Source of the DNA: Albugo candida | Lineage: Eukaryota > Oomycota > Peronosporomycetes > Albuginales > Albuginaceae | Reading direction: 5' to 3' | Assembly: GCA_905220665.1 (NCBI GenBank) | Contig: CAJNAR010000170.1 | Coordinates: forward strand, 248,001-312,000 | DNA: 64,000 nt | In this document: positions 1 to 10,500 of the stretch, piece after piece | Layout of the letters: the number at the start of each line of letters is the position of its first letter | Position numbering within the stretch: position 1 is the stretch's first letter | Made by a program: the position numbers and the translations under genes | Notes under the pieces: model-generated | Seen by the model: only the letters and a program-made list of their open reading frames with translations | Told to the model about the DNA's origin: nothing | Database searches by the model: none

Positions 1-526
1 TTGGAGGCAGTATTCCGGGATCTCTGCCAGCGCCTCCATCTTCCAATGCGTGAGCTCAACACTGTTGTCTTTGCCGACTATGTGGACTTCATTCCCCAAC
101 ACCCTTGTCGTCTTGTACATATTTTAGCTGTAGCCGGGATATGCTTCGTTCGTGGTCATCAATCATCAACGTCGACAAACGACTATATTTCGCACAACGA
201 GTGTAGCGAGACCTGGCGCACAAAGAATATCGCAGACTATAATTTCTGCTCGGAGATTTGGAAGATTTGCATCAGCAGAAACTTCATGCGACAGTCGCTT
301 GCGAGCAATTCTGGAAACTTTGGATCTACCCCCATCTTTTTTCGAAATACTTATGCGTAAGCTGTACAACGTCTATGTGATAATTATCGTCCTATATGAC
401 TGCGGAACGGGGGCACTTATAGAACGCGACATCGGTGGTCTCGAAGCTTATCACCGTAGTCACCTTCGCCGACTCCTTCGTATTCACTATGTCGAGCACA
501 TCAGCAACGTAGATTTATACAAGTGA
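1..526 (+). mobile_element. Degraded non-LTR retrotransposon (LINE) fragment, C-terminal end of the reverse transcriptase ORF
   Basis: No intact gene is present. In the frame ending at 526, the translation carries a worn form of the conserved LINE block after the reverse transcriptase domain: a YDCGTGAL stretch (usually YGCETWAL), then DIGGLEAYHRSHLRRLLRI and HISNVDLYK. These match the usual order of a Tyr-Gly-Trp motif, 'D..LE.FH...LRRIL' and 'ISN..L'. A second frame (1-360) is also open, which suggests a frameshift between the two. The element is cut by the window edge, so its 5' part is unseen. Calling it a LINE relies on the motif order only; the clade cannot be named. Confidence 0.55.
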
Positions 527-899
527 TGCCGACGACTGAACCACTTCTAAGTCACCTTGCTCGTTCTAGTTGGAGGCTCTTTTGTCACATCCTCCACTGC
601 CCCCAGCCGATCTCGGCACAATAGAGATTCTCCAATACTACAACTCGACAGACATACTTCCCTCTTTATAAACAATCAACAGCCTCCCAGAAATCCTCGA
701 CAAAAGACATACGATCGTCGACTCTCCGTCTCTGCGATATAGAAGATCTATACACTTATCAATCATTGCACAAAACCGCGCTCAACATATCTGAGAATCC
801 ATTTAACAGAGTAGAAATAGTCAGACGCAAGCGAAAATAGAGCTCTCTCTCGAAAACGGACTCGATATCACTACGTAAGTGCTCGTAATAATAATCATA
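527..899. other. Gene-free stretch
   Basis: No coding region, RNA gene or clear repeat was recognised between the LINE debris and the inverted duplication. The short open frame at 557-742 has no recognisable content. Confidence 0.5.
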
Positions 900-1055
900 C
901 TAGATGGTCCTCCCAATTCGCAAAGACCACGGCTCGCTGTCATTACAGTAATCTCGAGTCTGCACCAAGTTTCTCTTCGGGATGGTTACGTCGCTTCTTG
1001 GTAGAATGTTGCATCCTACCATTGGAGGCTGTAGAGTTGGTCGTTTCGGAGACAT
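900..1055 (-). pseudogene. Truncated copy of the CFAP141-like small flagellar gene
   Basis: The minus-strand reading from the ATG at 1055 starts MSPKRPTLQPP and later has the stretch RDYCNDSEPW. This parallels MPLKRLTLEAPPGG and RDYCNKSERT of the intact gene at 38201-38682. The frame diverges in between and the copy ends within exon 1, where homology to the right arm stops near position 900. Exons 2 and 3, which encode the best-conserved C-terminal part, are absent. It is therefore a dead fragment left by the duplication. Confidence 0.65.
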
Positions 1056-1395
1056 TGACGATATGATGTAGCGATAGACCCAAAAATACACTACTGCAGT
1101 CACAAGAAGTAGTCGACAGGCCTCATTTTAAGAGGATAGGATAAGCTTTCTGTATGGTTTGCGCTTCTCACCTTGAGCAATAATCACTAGTGATACTACC
1201 TGGAAAAATTGGTTAGTTGATAATGACGACAATCTCAAGGCGTGTACAGTTCACACGACTAGAAGGGGATTGACTTCTCCTTGGAACTCGCAAAGCCTCA
1301 CTTGGCACATGTTCTTCATTATCGGTTCACTATTTCACTGCACCTCGCTACACATTTCTTGTGCAGTAATTGAAAAAAGGTCCTAAGATGCGTCA

Positions 1396-1951
1396 TCATT
1401 TTCTCTTCTTTGTCGTCCACGCCCATACGACTTCGCATTCAATTGGTTCCTTTTCTTCCGAATCCCGCACCTGCACACCCACTCTTACACTGCCTTTTTC
1501 CATTGATTGTATGCTCGTAATCTATTGCGTGATGGAAAAAGATTACCAACTACTTATCAGTGCATCGTAGTACCTGATCAGGAGTTAGAGTTGCCACTGC
1601 AGAGAGGTCGCCCGTGGCTCGTCGATTGTAATCGATTTTCATGCTTTTGAGCAGTGGCACACAAGTTTCAGGGACATTTATACCAAATACCATTCCTGTT
1701 GTAGACTCGGCGAGAAGTGCCATACCACAAGCATGTATACTTCCAATATGATTTTGGACCCGTAGTCGATTTTTGAGTGATGCTGTCGCTCTCGTTTGGT
1801 TCCAGGTCTCAACTTTTATTCCACAAAGCCAAGCCATTTTCACTTGCGTATTGAACAGCAGTGAAAACGCTCGGCTTTTTAACGAGTCCGGAACACCAAA
1901 CCCATTGATCTTTGCAACGTAGCGCGCAAGTACGTTTTTAGGAGTTGACAT
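1396..1951 (-). CDS. DUF4442-type hotdog-fold thioesterase-like protein (intact copy)
   Basis: Two exons on the minus strand, 1951-1574 and 1521-1396, are joined across a 52-nt GT-AG intron in phase 0 and encode 167 residues. The start is the ATG at 1951 (MSTPKNVLARY), because the aligned right-arm copy also has an ATG there. The centre has the hotdog-fold pattern of DUF4442 proteins: a 'NHIGSIHACGMALLAEST' stretch, where the Asn-His followed by Ser-Ile-His-Ala lies on the long central helix. The second exon ends in a basic TTKKRK tail. The family is thought to act on acyl thioesters; the substrate is unknown. The gene sits in the left arm of an inverted duplication, and its twin at 37099-37652 is broken, so this is probably the only working copy in the window. 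No targeting signal is obvious. Confidence 0.72.
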
Positions 1952-2081
1952 GTGAATGCAAATGCAAGAGCTTCTTGAGCCTAAAATAAGGTGCTTTGAT
2001 TTTGAATTGCGAGCTTGCAAGATCGTGTATATATAGCAATAATAAGACTGACTTATAGATCCAGTTACTTCGCATTGTCTA

Positions 2082-2543
2082 CTATCGACCTTTTCGGCTC
2101 ATAACCACTACTGTAAATGCGGATTCACCAGTATCTATGAGCACTTCCTCCTTTCTAGACCTCCTTAGTTTCTCAGACGAAGCAGCAAAGATCGATGCTT
2201 TGACATTCTTCTGCAGCTGCGTTAAACCGCGTATCAACGCTTCAGCGGTTGGCGGCAGCCTGATACATAAGTGTCGACCGGAACAATCCCTGTCAACCCC
2301 ACGAACTACCGCATGCGAATAATGATAATATCCTCCTCCGTTCGTGCATAATCCCATCGAAACAACGTATCGCGGTTCCGGCATTCGATCGTACACAAGG
2401 CGTAATTCCGGTGCCATCTTGTTTTTCAAAGTTCCAGTAGCAATCACCACATCCGATTGACGAGGACTAGCTCGAAATACCATTCCAAGTTGTTCGACGG
2501 TGTCATTGCACAATCGGAATCGGGTGAACGCACTTCTCAGCAA
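2082..2543 (-). pseudogene. NDUFS7 (complex I PSST subunit) pseudogene, last exon only
   Basis: The minus-strand frame matches exon 3 of the intact NDUFS7 gene at 36538-36890 (for example [14 protein letters not shown] and [11 protein letters not shown]). Exons 1 and 2, with the paired cysteines that bind the N2 iron-sulphur cluster, are missing. Within the exon an extra base near the 'GVDR' codons and a lost base about 45 nt later cancel out. The frame stays open, but the conserved [13 protein letters not shown] segment is replaced by unrelated residues, removing the last cluster cysteine. The C-terminus then reads on for about 30 extra residues. The product could not be a working subunit. 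Confidence 0.8.
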
Positions 2544-2560
2544 CCAAACATTGATCGCTA

Positions 2561-2922
2561 GCGCTAATTGAGACGGTCTTCAGTAGTAAAAAATTAGCGT
2601 GCAATGCGCGGAAATATCCGCTAAGCAATCTTGATGAGTTGTTGAAGCAGAAACACATATGTTTGATCGATGGCAGAGAAGCGTTAAGTCAATCAGAATT
2701 GACTCCACAAGACTGTAAATTGCATATTTCACGTATTTCTGCTAAACATCATAGAAATCGGGACGAATGCTTTTCAAATTGGAACCTTTATACCGCTCGT
2801 TCAGTCACACCTCAATGTGTGAGTATAGACCGCCTTTAACCAGAGCTTTTTGAGCACTCGCAAGAGCACAGCTCCATCATATATACAGCCAATCATTGAC
2901 CAGACTGGCTAGACTTGAAAGC
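2561..2922. other. Gene-free stretch before porphobilinogen deaminase
   Basis: Nothing is supported here. The short frame at 2639-2839 has no family signature and no homologous sequence in the other duplication arm. The region should contain the promoter of the downstream gene, but no motif stands out. Confidence 0.4.
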
Positions 2923-4362
2923 ATGACCGAAGATAGCAAATCACGTAAAATAATTCATGTTGCTAGTCGAAAGAGTGTGTTGGCAATGGCACAAACCAAT
3001 GAAGTCATAGAAATGCTGCAGGTATGTTCAACTTTTCTGGGACCAACCACCTGATAACCGAATAATTACCTTAGAAGCTACACCCTGATGTGGACTTTGT
3101 TGTCGGCCAAACAAACACACTGGGTGATCAAGTTCAGGACCGACATTTGAGTGATCTCGGCACGTCTATAGATTCCGGTTTATTTACTAAAAGTCTAGAA
3201 GAGAGTCTCATCAACAAGACCAGCGATTTCGCTGTACACTCATTGAAGGATATGCCAACTACCCTTCCACCCGGACTCGTTCTCGCTACAATTTGTAAGC
3301 GTGCAAGTCCCGAAGACGCTGTGATTATTCACCCAAAGCATAAAATAAAGGTTCTGCTGCACTCACGAGATCTTACGTGTCTAACTAGAACGGCGCAGAA
3401 TATTTCAAGACTAGAAGACCTACCAGAGCAAAGTATTATCGGAACCAGCTCACTTCGTCGAGAAGCTTTATTGCGTCAAATGCATCCGTCTTTTAGAATG
3501 AAGACCATACGGGGCAATATACAAACACGTCTTTCGAAGCTGGATGATCATTGTTCGACCTTTTGAAGTTGTTGCTGCATCAACAACTGATAATGTAAGC
3601 CTTCCGTATGTAGCTGAGTATGACGCAATTGTTGTTGCTGCCTGTGGTTTTCGACGTGGAGGACTCGGCAATCGAATAGACCAGGTAATGCTCTTGATGA
3701 TTGGGTGCACATTGATGAAATTATTGAGACAGATCCTACCATCCAAAGACTTTGGTTACGGTGTTGGTCAAGGAAGTATCGGTATCGAATGCCGCGCTGA
3801 TGACACAGAGGTACAGCTATCGTGCAACATACAGATCAAACTATATGATTCAAATAATCTATTGCAAGACTTTGAAGATGCTTCGTCAAATTGAGCATCA
3901 CGAGTCAGCACTTTGCTGTAAGGCTGAAAGAAGTCTTTTGTATCACCTGGAAGGAGGATGCCAAGTAAGTGGTGTCTGAGTGTTGACCAACTTTGGTGTC
4001 CACTGACTTTGCAAATATAGATATCTATGGGAGTTCACACAACATTGCATAATGGGATTCTAACGTTGACGGCAACCGTTTTATCGCGTGACGGAACAAA
4101 GTCAGTGGAGGGTATGGGGATTGTAGTTTTGATTACACTTTAAATTCATCCTCTTGATGTCATAGATATGATTACGGGACCGTGTGAAGAGGCAGTTGAT
4201 TTAGGAGAGAAACTTGCGCGGCGATTTCTTGCGAATAACGATGCTATAACTCTACTCGGTAAAATCGGTAAGAAACGTCCGTTGACCTATGGAGATATAG
4301 AAGCGCCTGGTGATGCTGCTGCAGCCGCCAAAAAGATGAGAAGTCAAGGCAATGTGGTATAA
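2923..4362 (+). CDS. HMBS: Porphobilinogen deaminase (hydroxymethylbilane synthase), haem biosynthesis
   Basis: This enzyme joins four porphobilinogen units into hydroxymethylbilane, a central step of haem synthesis. Seven exons (2923-3021, 3075-3552, 3614-3684, 3733-3810, 3869-3964, 4021-4111, 4166-4362) join in frame to 369 residues; introns are 48-61 nt. Visible hallmarks are VASRKSVLAMAQT at the N-terminus, VHSLKDMPT, ICKR.SPEDAV, GTSSLRREALL, IRGNIQTRLSKLDD, GYGVGQGSIGIE and HLEGGCQ, whose cysteine carries the dipyrromethane cofactor. An apparent frameshift at 3553 is explained by a 61-nt intron with a GTTCGA donor, giving KLDDHSEYDAIV. No organelle-targeting extension is seen before the catalytic domain. 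It runs in the same direction as the kinase gene 276 bp downstream. Confidence 0.93.
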
Positions 4363-4638
4363 AACGAACATCTATAGTCGCTTCTGATCAGAAGGCACAC
4401 TACATATGATTTTCTTCCAGCAATCAATCGATTCATGGATAAATTTTCTCAATTTAGCCGGGGTAGGAAAGTACAACATAATTTGTACGAATCAAATAAA
4501 TCGATTTTGAGCACACACCTACCCATCACGTCATTATACCGCCCGTAAGATATGAGAACAGAAGGGAAAGGTATAGCATATGTATACTAGGTTCAAAAAT
4601 AGTAAAAGCTTTTACACTATTCGACCGACTAAGTAGCG

Positions 4639-7410
4639 ATGCATCAAGAAGTCGTGGAGGAAGAATGCAAGGAGAACGAGACGAATAGAAAAATGGACGA
4701 CTCGGAATATAGTGCAACTACTCCCTCTCATCATCGAAAGATATCGTCCAGCACAGCTTCCTTGGAACAATTCGCAGGACGTCGAGCACAAATGCGAAGG
4801 CAAAGTGCACATGGCGTCACGTTCGGTTCAGACGCTTCCTTACGACAACATAAATCGAGAATATCCTCTACTGCTTCTTTCTCCTCGCTGAATAAGTTCC
4901 TTAAACGACGGCATCCGACTATATCGCACCGAGTTCCTTCCAGTACGAAACGAGCTGGCGACGAGAATATAAATTTACAACAGTTATCTGCAAACTCTAA
5001 CGCTACAGTGATATTTCCACCTCCAGCAACTTCTCTTCCTTCGACTGCATCGATCAGCATTGCGAATATCCATCCTTCTTCTCAGACAGTGCAAGTGGAA
5101 AATGGGTCCGAGACAGTTCTCATGAAAGGAGTTCTTCACAAGCGACGGGCAATCCTCAAATCGTGGACAAAATTGTACTTTGTCGTAACGAATAATTTTC
5201 TGCGCTATTACAAATTGAAAGGAATGAATGGGCTCTGTTCATCTTCTTTGTCATTGACAGGCACCTCACTTTATTCGGATACATTACAAAACGCAAAAGA
5301 TGGGACTTTAGGCAGAATATCAGTCAACGATCGCTTCAGTTTACGGGGAGAAATTGCTCGTCAGGACGTGATCCAAGTCGAATCTTTGGATGACAGCTGG
5401 AAACCGCATCGTTTGTTTTGTTTCGTAATCGTACTACGGAAACGCTCCGGACGGAAGAAAACAAAGCAAATACAGCTTCATAGCGGTGCTTTAAAGGAAA
5501 ATAATGTGGAGCGAAATCGCGTGAATAGCAGTCAATCGATAATCGAAAATGTTACGGAATTTACAGATAGAAGGAGAAATTACAGCTGGATTCCTGGAAA
5601 TGGTAAAAAGCATTCGACAAAAGGCATTTCGGAAGCGCGTGTGCTTTTGTATCTTCAAGCCAGTAGTGAACAGGAGCGTTCGAAGTGGATTCAGGTCGTA
5701 CAACGATGGATACGGCAAGAATCTCCAATGTCAGGAAACGAATTTCACGCAAATATGGAAGAAGTATCGGGCCACGAGATTTTATCGTATCTTGTCGAAT
5801 CAAACTCTTCACGTGCGCAGGACCAAGGAAACACACAACATTTGAATTACGGTGGATTATCTTTGGCTGCTCAAGCTGCTCGGCGTATTGACGATGAGTA
5901 TCCAGTGGTTGCGTCCTTACTACGAGACATGATTGAGTGTAATCTCGCTGATGAAATGGTGTTTATACTCGATCAATTGTTAGGGGAGATGAAGGAAGGC
6001 TGGGCAACCAATCTGCGATACATGAAAAAGTTAGTAGCAGCTGCAGGCAGTGCAAAGCTTGAGGTCAATCCGGATATCTGGATCAATCCAGTCAAAGACG
6101 CGTATGGTCGTATCATGCGACTATTAGCGAGTGTGGATGCTGCTCGAATCGCGTCAGGTGCTTCCTATACTTCAGGTCTTACACCTCCAACAGTTCGTCG
6201 GAATGTGTCTGGGTCGTCGAGTCAGTCCAATCATAATCCCTCGTCCCAAGCGCGTGGTACCGGGACCCGAAGCAATTCTGAAGCAGAGCATTCCTTTCAT
6301 CGCATCTATCGAGTTGGCCGCAAACTTGGCTCCGGCTCATTTTCGATTGTCTACATTGCCACTCATCGGGAGACAAAGAAACAAGTCGCCGTCAAGTGCA
6401 TATCGAAATCAGAACTTGACGAAGCTGACGTTGACGCTTTGAAGCAAGAAGTCGAAGTGATGGCAACCTTGAATCATCCCAACCTAGTTCCATTACTGGA
6501 CTACTTTAACGAAGCTCGACATTATTATATTGTGACACCATTATGCACGGGAGGCGAATTATTTGATGACTTGGTCAAACGCAAGTCATACACAGAGGAA
6601 GATGCTCGCTGTTTGATGAAGAAACTTGCATGCGCCCTTGTTTATGTGCACAATCGAGGTATTGTGCATCGAGATTTAAAGCCTGAAAATATCTTGTTGA
6701 AGACTTCGGCACCGGGAGCGGAGGTTATGATCGCTGATTTTGGATTTGCGCGGTTTTTAAGGACTGAAAGTGGCAATCATCGACCTGGTACAGCATGTGG
6801 TACTCCAGGATATGTAGCTCCAGAAGTTGTTCGCGGGTCCTCGTATGGTGCTGAAGTGGACTGCTGGAGCTTGGGTGTCATACTTTACATACTTTTATGT
6901 GGGTACGCACCATTTCCAGGAAAAAATCACTCAGTCATATTGGAAAAAGTCGTTCGAGGAGACTACAGATTTCAATCTCCCGACTGGGATCACATTTCGA
7001 GTGAAGCAAGAGATTTGGTTTCCCGACTCATCAACGTGGATCCAACAAAGCGTCTGACTGCGTGTGAGATATTACAACACCCATGGATGAATCCTTCCGA
7101 CATGGTGGCACTAACCAGCACAAGCGACGTTAGGACGAGATTGAATCAAATCTACTCTGATCTGTCTCCTGCATTGACACATATGCGCAAGAATCATACC
7201 GCTTGGGATCGACCCAAAGCGGTATCCGGTCTGATAGAACGAATTTCAAGCATTGTGAAGGAGAAACACAATTTTGAGTATTTTGATTTTGATTTGGAAC
7301 TTGATGAAGAACTCATTCTGGAAGAAAAGAATGACGGTGACGCGGAGGAAGATTTGTATCGCACCGAAAATACTGAAACGATCTCTAACTTGTGTAGAAT
7401 CGAGAGTTGA
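4639..7410 (+). CDS. Serine/threonine protein kinase with N-terminal PH domain (CAMK-like)
   Basis: An intronless 923-residue frame. Residues 1-150 are Ser-rich and probably disordered. About 160-357 form a PH domain (GVLHKRRAILKSWTKLYFVV at its start and a closing W-I-Q-V-V helix), split by a long loop. A helical linker follows. The kinase domain is at about 554-818, with glycine loop GSGSFS, VAVK, HRDLKPEN (near 677), DFG (near 699), GTPGYVAPE and a PFPGKN stretch typical of CAMK kinases. All catalytic residues are present. The C-terminus is acidic. Such PH-kinases are expected to be recruited to membrane phosphoinositides; that is inferred from the family. An alternative start at 4693 (MDDSEYS) is possible. 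The gene converges on the P5B ATPase with only 102 bp between stops. Confidence 0.9.
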   Translation: MHQEVVEEECKENETNRKMDDSEYSATTPSHHRKISSSTASLEQFAGRRAQMRRQSAHGVTFGSDASLRQHKSRISSTASFSSLNKFLKRRHPTISHRVPSSTKRAGDENINLQQLSANSNATVIFPPPATSLPSTASISIANIHPSSQTVQVENGSETVLMKGVLHKRRAILKSWTKLYFVVTNNFLRYYKLKGMNGLCSSSLSLTGTSLYSDTLQNAKDGTLGRISVNDRFSLRGEIARQDVIQVESLDDSWKPHRLFCFVIVLRKRSGRKKTKQIQLHSGALKENNVERNRVNSSQSIIENVTEFTDRRRNYSWIPGNGKKHSTKGISEARVLLYLQASSEQERSKWIQVVQRWIRQESPMSGNEFHANMEEVSGHEILSYLVESNSSRAQDQGNTQHLNYGGLSLAAQAARRIDDEYPVVASLLRDMIECNLADEMVFILDQLLGEMKEGWATNLRYMKKLVAAAGSAKLEVNPDIWINPVKDAYGRIMRLLASVDAARIASGASYTSGLTPPTVRRNVSGSSSQSNHNPSSQARGTGTRSNSEAEHSFHRIYRVGRKLGSGSFSIVYIATHRETKKQVAVKCISKSELDEADVDALKQEVEVMATLNHPNLVPLLDYFNEARHYYIVTPLCTGGELFDDLVKRKSYTEEDARCLMKKLACALVYVHNRGIVHRDLKPENILLKTSAPGAEVMIADFGFARFLRTESGNHRPGTACGTPGYVAPEVVRGSSYGAEVDCWSLGVILYILLCGYAPFPGKNHSVILEKVVRGDYRFQSPDWDHISSEARDLVSRLINVDPTKRLTACEILQHPWMNPSDMVALTSTSDVRTRLNQIYSDLSPALTHMRKNHTAWDRPKAVSGLIERISSIVKEKHNFEYFDFDLELDEELILEEKNDGDAEEDLYRTENTETISNLCRIES

Positions 7411-7512
7411 GCACTCCAACTCGTTCGACACTGACCAAGTCATTCGCCTTTGACGATCAACACTGGCGATGCTGCTGAAGAAAATCGTGGTCAAATGACT
7501 ATTATACTGGCA

Positions 7513-10500
7513 TTATGCCCATATTTGAATATCTACTTCGTCGCCTTCTTCATTTGCTCTCAGATTGGATTCTTTCACGCTGCCTGCTTTTCGAGAATGC
7601 CCATCGAGGCCATTTTGGCCTGCGGCCTTCCTGGACGTGGGATCATTGAATGAAGGTCCAGTTTTGCTCTTATTTTCGAATTCAGCCAAAAGACTGTCAT
7701 GATCGGCCACAAGTGTTCCTTTTCCACTGCTATACGCATTTCGTCCAAACAATGCTCTCAAGTAGCCAATTTTCCCACGTCGACCGGCATACTGCCAACT
7801 TGCATTTCTGCTGTCTGCGGCTCGTTGACGACGCTGCTCTACGTGATGAACCAAAAGCCCCACAAACACATATTCCCACACAGCAGCTAGAAAAAGGTCG
7901 AACAAGCCAAGGAAGAACAGACTGGTGCAGTAGGAAGCCGGTAGAGCCAAAACTCCAAAACTTGTGTCCATCCGAACAGTCTGAGACGTCAATTCATTCT
8001 TATAGCTAAACAACTGAACTTGCAGCACAATGAACGTGCTGACCAACACGACCAAAAAAGTCTGATTTCGATAAAATGGTTTCCGATACAAATCTTTGAC
8101 GTTCATAGCAAACGCAACGATCCAATATTGCGTGTGCCCAAAGAGCCATAACACACTGTTCTCATAGGAATGCGTCGTAAAGTAAGCCGGATTTCCAGGT
8201 TCAAATAAATAGCAAGGAGGATGGATCAAACTTGCGGTAGCTTCAGCTTTATGATGAAACTTGTCGGCCTCTAATGCTGCATCGACCGTACGGGTCAGCT
8301 TGCTGGCTTCTGAAGCCGAACAGAACCAATCTTTTGTACTTGCGGATGATATTGCAATTCCAACACAGCAAAAGAATAACATCAATTGACCCGCTAGAGA
8401 GACCATAACAGTTGGTGCAAACAACGACTTGGCTGGTGTATCTGGGGATAAGGTGTCGAGAGATTTCGCTCGTACCATGACCATCGAAAGACTCAGGACC
8501 AGAATTAGATCGTCAAAGAGAAATTGTCCGCCACTCATCTGTGTATCGCGATCGTTCATCATACTGATCAGCGTGATCTGTATAACCGCGTACAGAATCA
8601 TGTACTTGAATGTGATGTATGACGAGCTCAAAGCACACCGACCTTCACGAAGCAAGTCGATAAGGTCAGTGATGCGCTTCTGTTTGGTCGTAAAAGGCGA
8701 AAATACTGGAACGTCTGTATCGGAAATAGCAAATCCGACATGAGCAGCCTTTAAAGCCCCGCAATCGTTAATCCCATCACCAACCATGCAGACGCATTTA
8801 CCACTTTTCATCAGTGTGTGTACAATCCAGGTCTTCTGATGTGGTAGGACACGTGCAAATATTTTCGCATTGAGAATGATTTTTTCCACAAAATCTACAT
8901 CTGATTCTTCAAACCTTGAAATTAGTAGCTTCAATGCTGGGCCACTGACTGCAATATCGTTGTTCTCTGCGAGCACAAGAAAACTTTTTGGTTCCAAATC
9001 CGACCACTCCACTCCATCCCGTGACAATGTCAGATCGTCGATGTCTGCGTATACGAGACGGGATTTTACTGATGGCAACGCTCCAACTACATTTGCATTT
9101 GTGGCTTTGTGAATTACATCGAGAAGCAAGATATTCGTCTGTAGATCCATATTGACCTTTCGAGCAACGTGGATGGCTGTAAATGCGTTGTCTCCCGTCA
9201 GAATCCGCACTCCAATATTGGCATCTTCCAAAGTACTAACAACGTACGGAGATTCAGTTTTGATCTTGTTCAGAAAAACCACAAATCCGAGAAAGTTTAG
9301 TCGACAATCCATGGCCTCACGCACTGGAGTATCTTGCGTCACCGGGTACGACTTGGTTGCCATCGCAAGTACATGATATCCTTGGAAGGAGTACGTCTTG
9401 ATTTTCTCTTGGTAATTAGCTGGTATGGTGTTTGGATTACATATGTTTAAAATCCCTTCCGGCGATCCTTTTGCATAGACAGCTCTCTGCCCAGTCTCAA
9501 AGTCTTCAATCAGAACAGAGGATCGCTGCAACGTTGCATCAAACATGTAACATTTAACGATCCCATACGTTTTCCCAATAGGAGAAGCTACGAGAATGGA
9601 AAAAGGTGTATTCGGTGCAATTTTCTTGTTTTTCTCGATCGTGTATCCCGTCGCCTTGAACATATCTTTTTCCAAAGAAGACCCTGAAACGATACCATTT
9701 CGTTCGGTCAAACCGTGACATGTTGCCAGTCCGACAATCGAAGTCACTGAGAGCACTTCAACTTCATTTTGGAGGCCAATGAAAGACGGTACCCCTTCTT
9801 TAGAGGCACTTGGTGCTCTTAATGTTCCACCATGAGCATTTGTACTGGACCCAAAGCTGCATTCATCAACTCCTTGGAAATCCAAATGGTCATACGAAAG
9901 CGTTCCCGTTTTATCGAAACAGCACGTATCTACATGTCCAGCAATGGTGATGCGTTCCGCGTCAATACAAGTAACACCAAAAGACTCAAGACGACTTTGT
10001 GCAAAAGTGATTGCAAATGTTAAAATTACTGGAAGTGCTGGAGGTATTGCGATCGTCAATGCGTCCAGAGCGACCATGATGGCTTCTGATGCCGACAATC
10101 CGAAACGAGACGCCTGCACTAATCGCTTGATGATTGCCAAAATTGCAACACATAAAAGTGCAAAAAGAAAAGCATAGCCATCTCGATGAATGTTTATATA
10201 TTGCCGTTTATCCCCATAATGAGCTGTTTTGAAAAGCTCTCCTTTGTACATTGCAGCTGCTGTACAAACAACAATTCCACGCGTTGAAAAATCCGCTTTG
10301 GACTCTAATACAGTAGATCCTGCGTACAAGAAGCTCCCTTTAGCGGTGACCCGTAAATCGGCATCCGCTGTATGCGCCTTGGTGAGTGCTCCAGGGTCTG
10401 TGTCTATGCTAAGATTGTTCCGAGAATCTGGAAATGAGACCGCCTGTTTGGTGATTGGGACGACCTCGCCTGTAAGCGTAGACTCATCGATTAAGCATTC

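Larger units (their letters stand above)
900..2560 (-). repeat. Inverted segmental duplication, left arm (partner at 36.5-38.4 kb)
   Basis: Read on the minus strand, this block repeats the gene order found on the plus strand at about 36538-38400: last exon of NDUFS7, a DUF4442 gene, a spacer, then the first exon of a CFAP141-like gene. Similarity is high in the coding parts and lower in the spacers. The spacer between the last two genes is about 340 nt here and about 550 nt in the other arm. The left arm begins inside NDUFS7 (exon 3 only) and stops inside exon 1 of the CFAP141-like gene, so both breakpoints are within genes. The arm edges were placed by eye and may be tens of bases off. Confidence 0.85.

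Noticed and set aside
1370..1570. 66-residue plus-strand frame, also present inverted at 37.5-37.8 kb
   Set aside because: Its conservation is explained by the overlapping DUF4442 exon on the opposite strand.
3544..3614. Apparent frameshift disabling porphobilinogen deaminase
   Set aside because: A 61-nt GT-AG intron (3553-3613) restores the conserved join KLDDHSEYDAIV, so the gene is intact.
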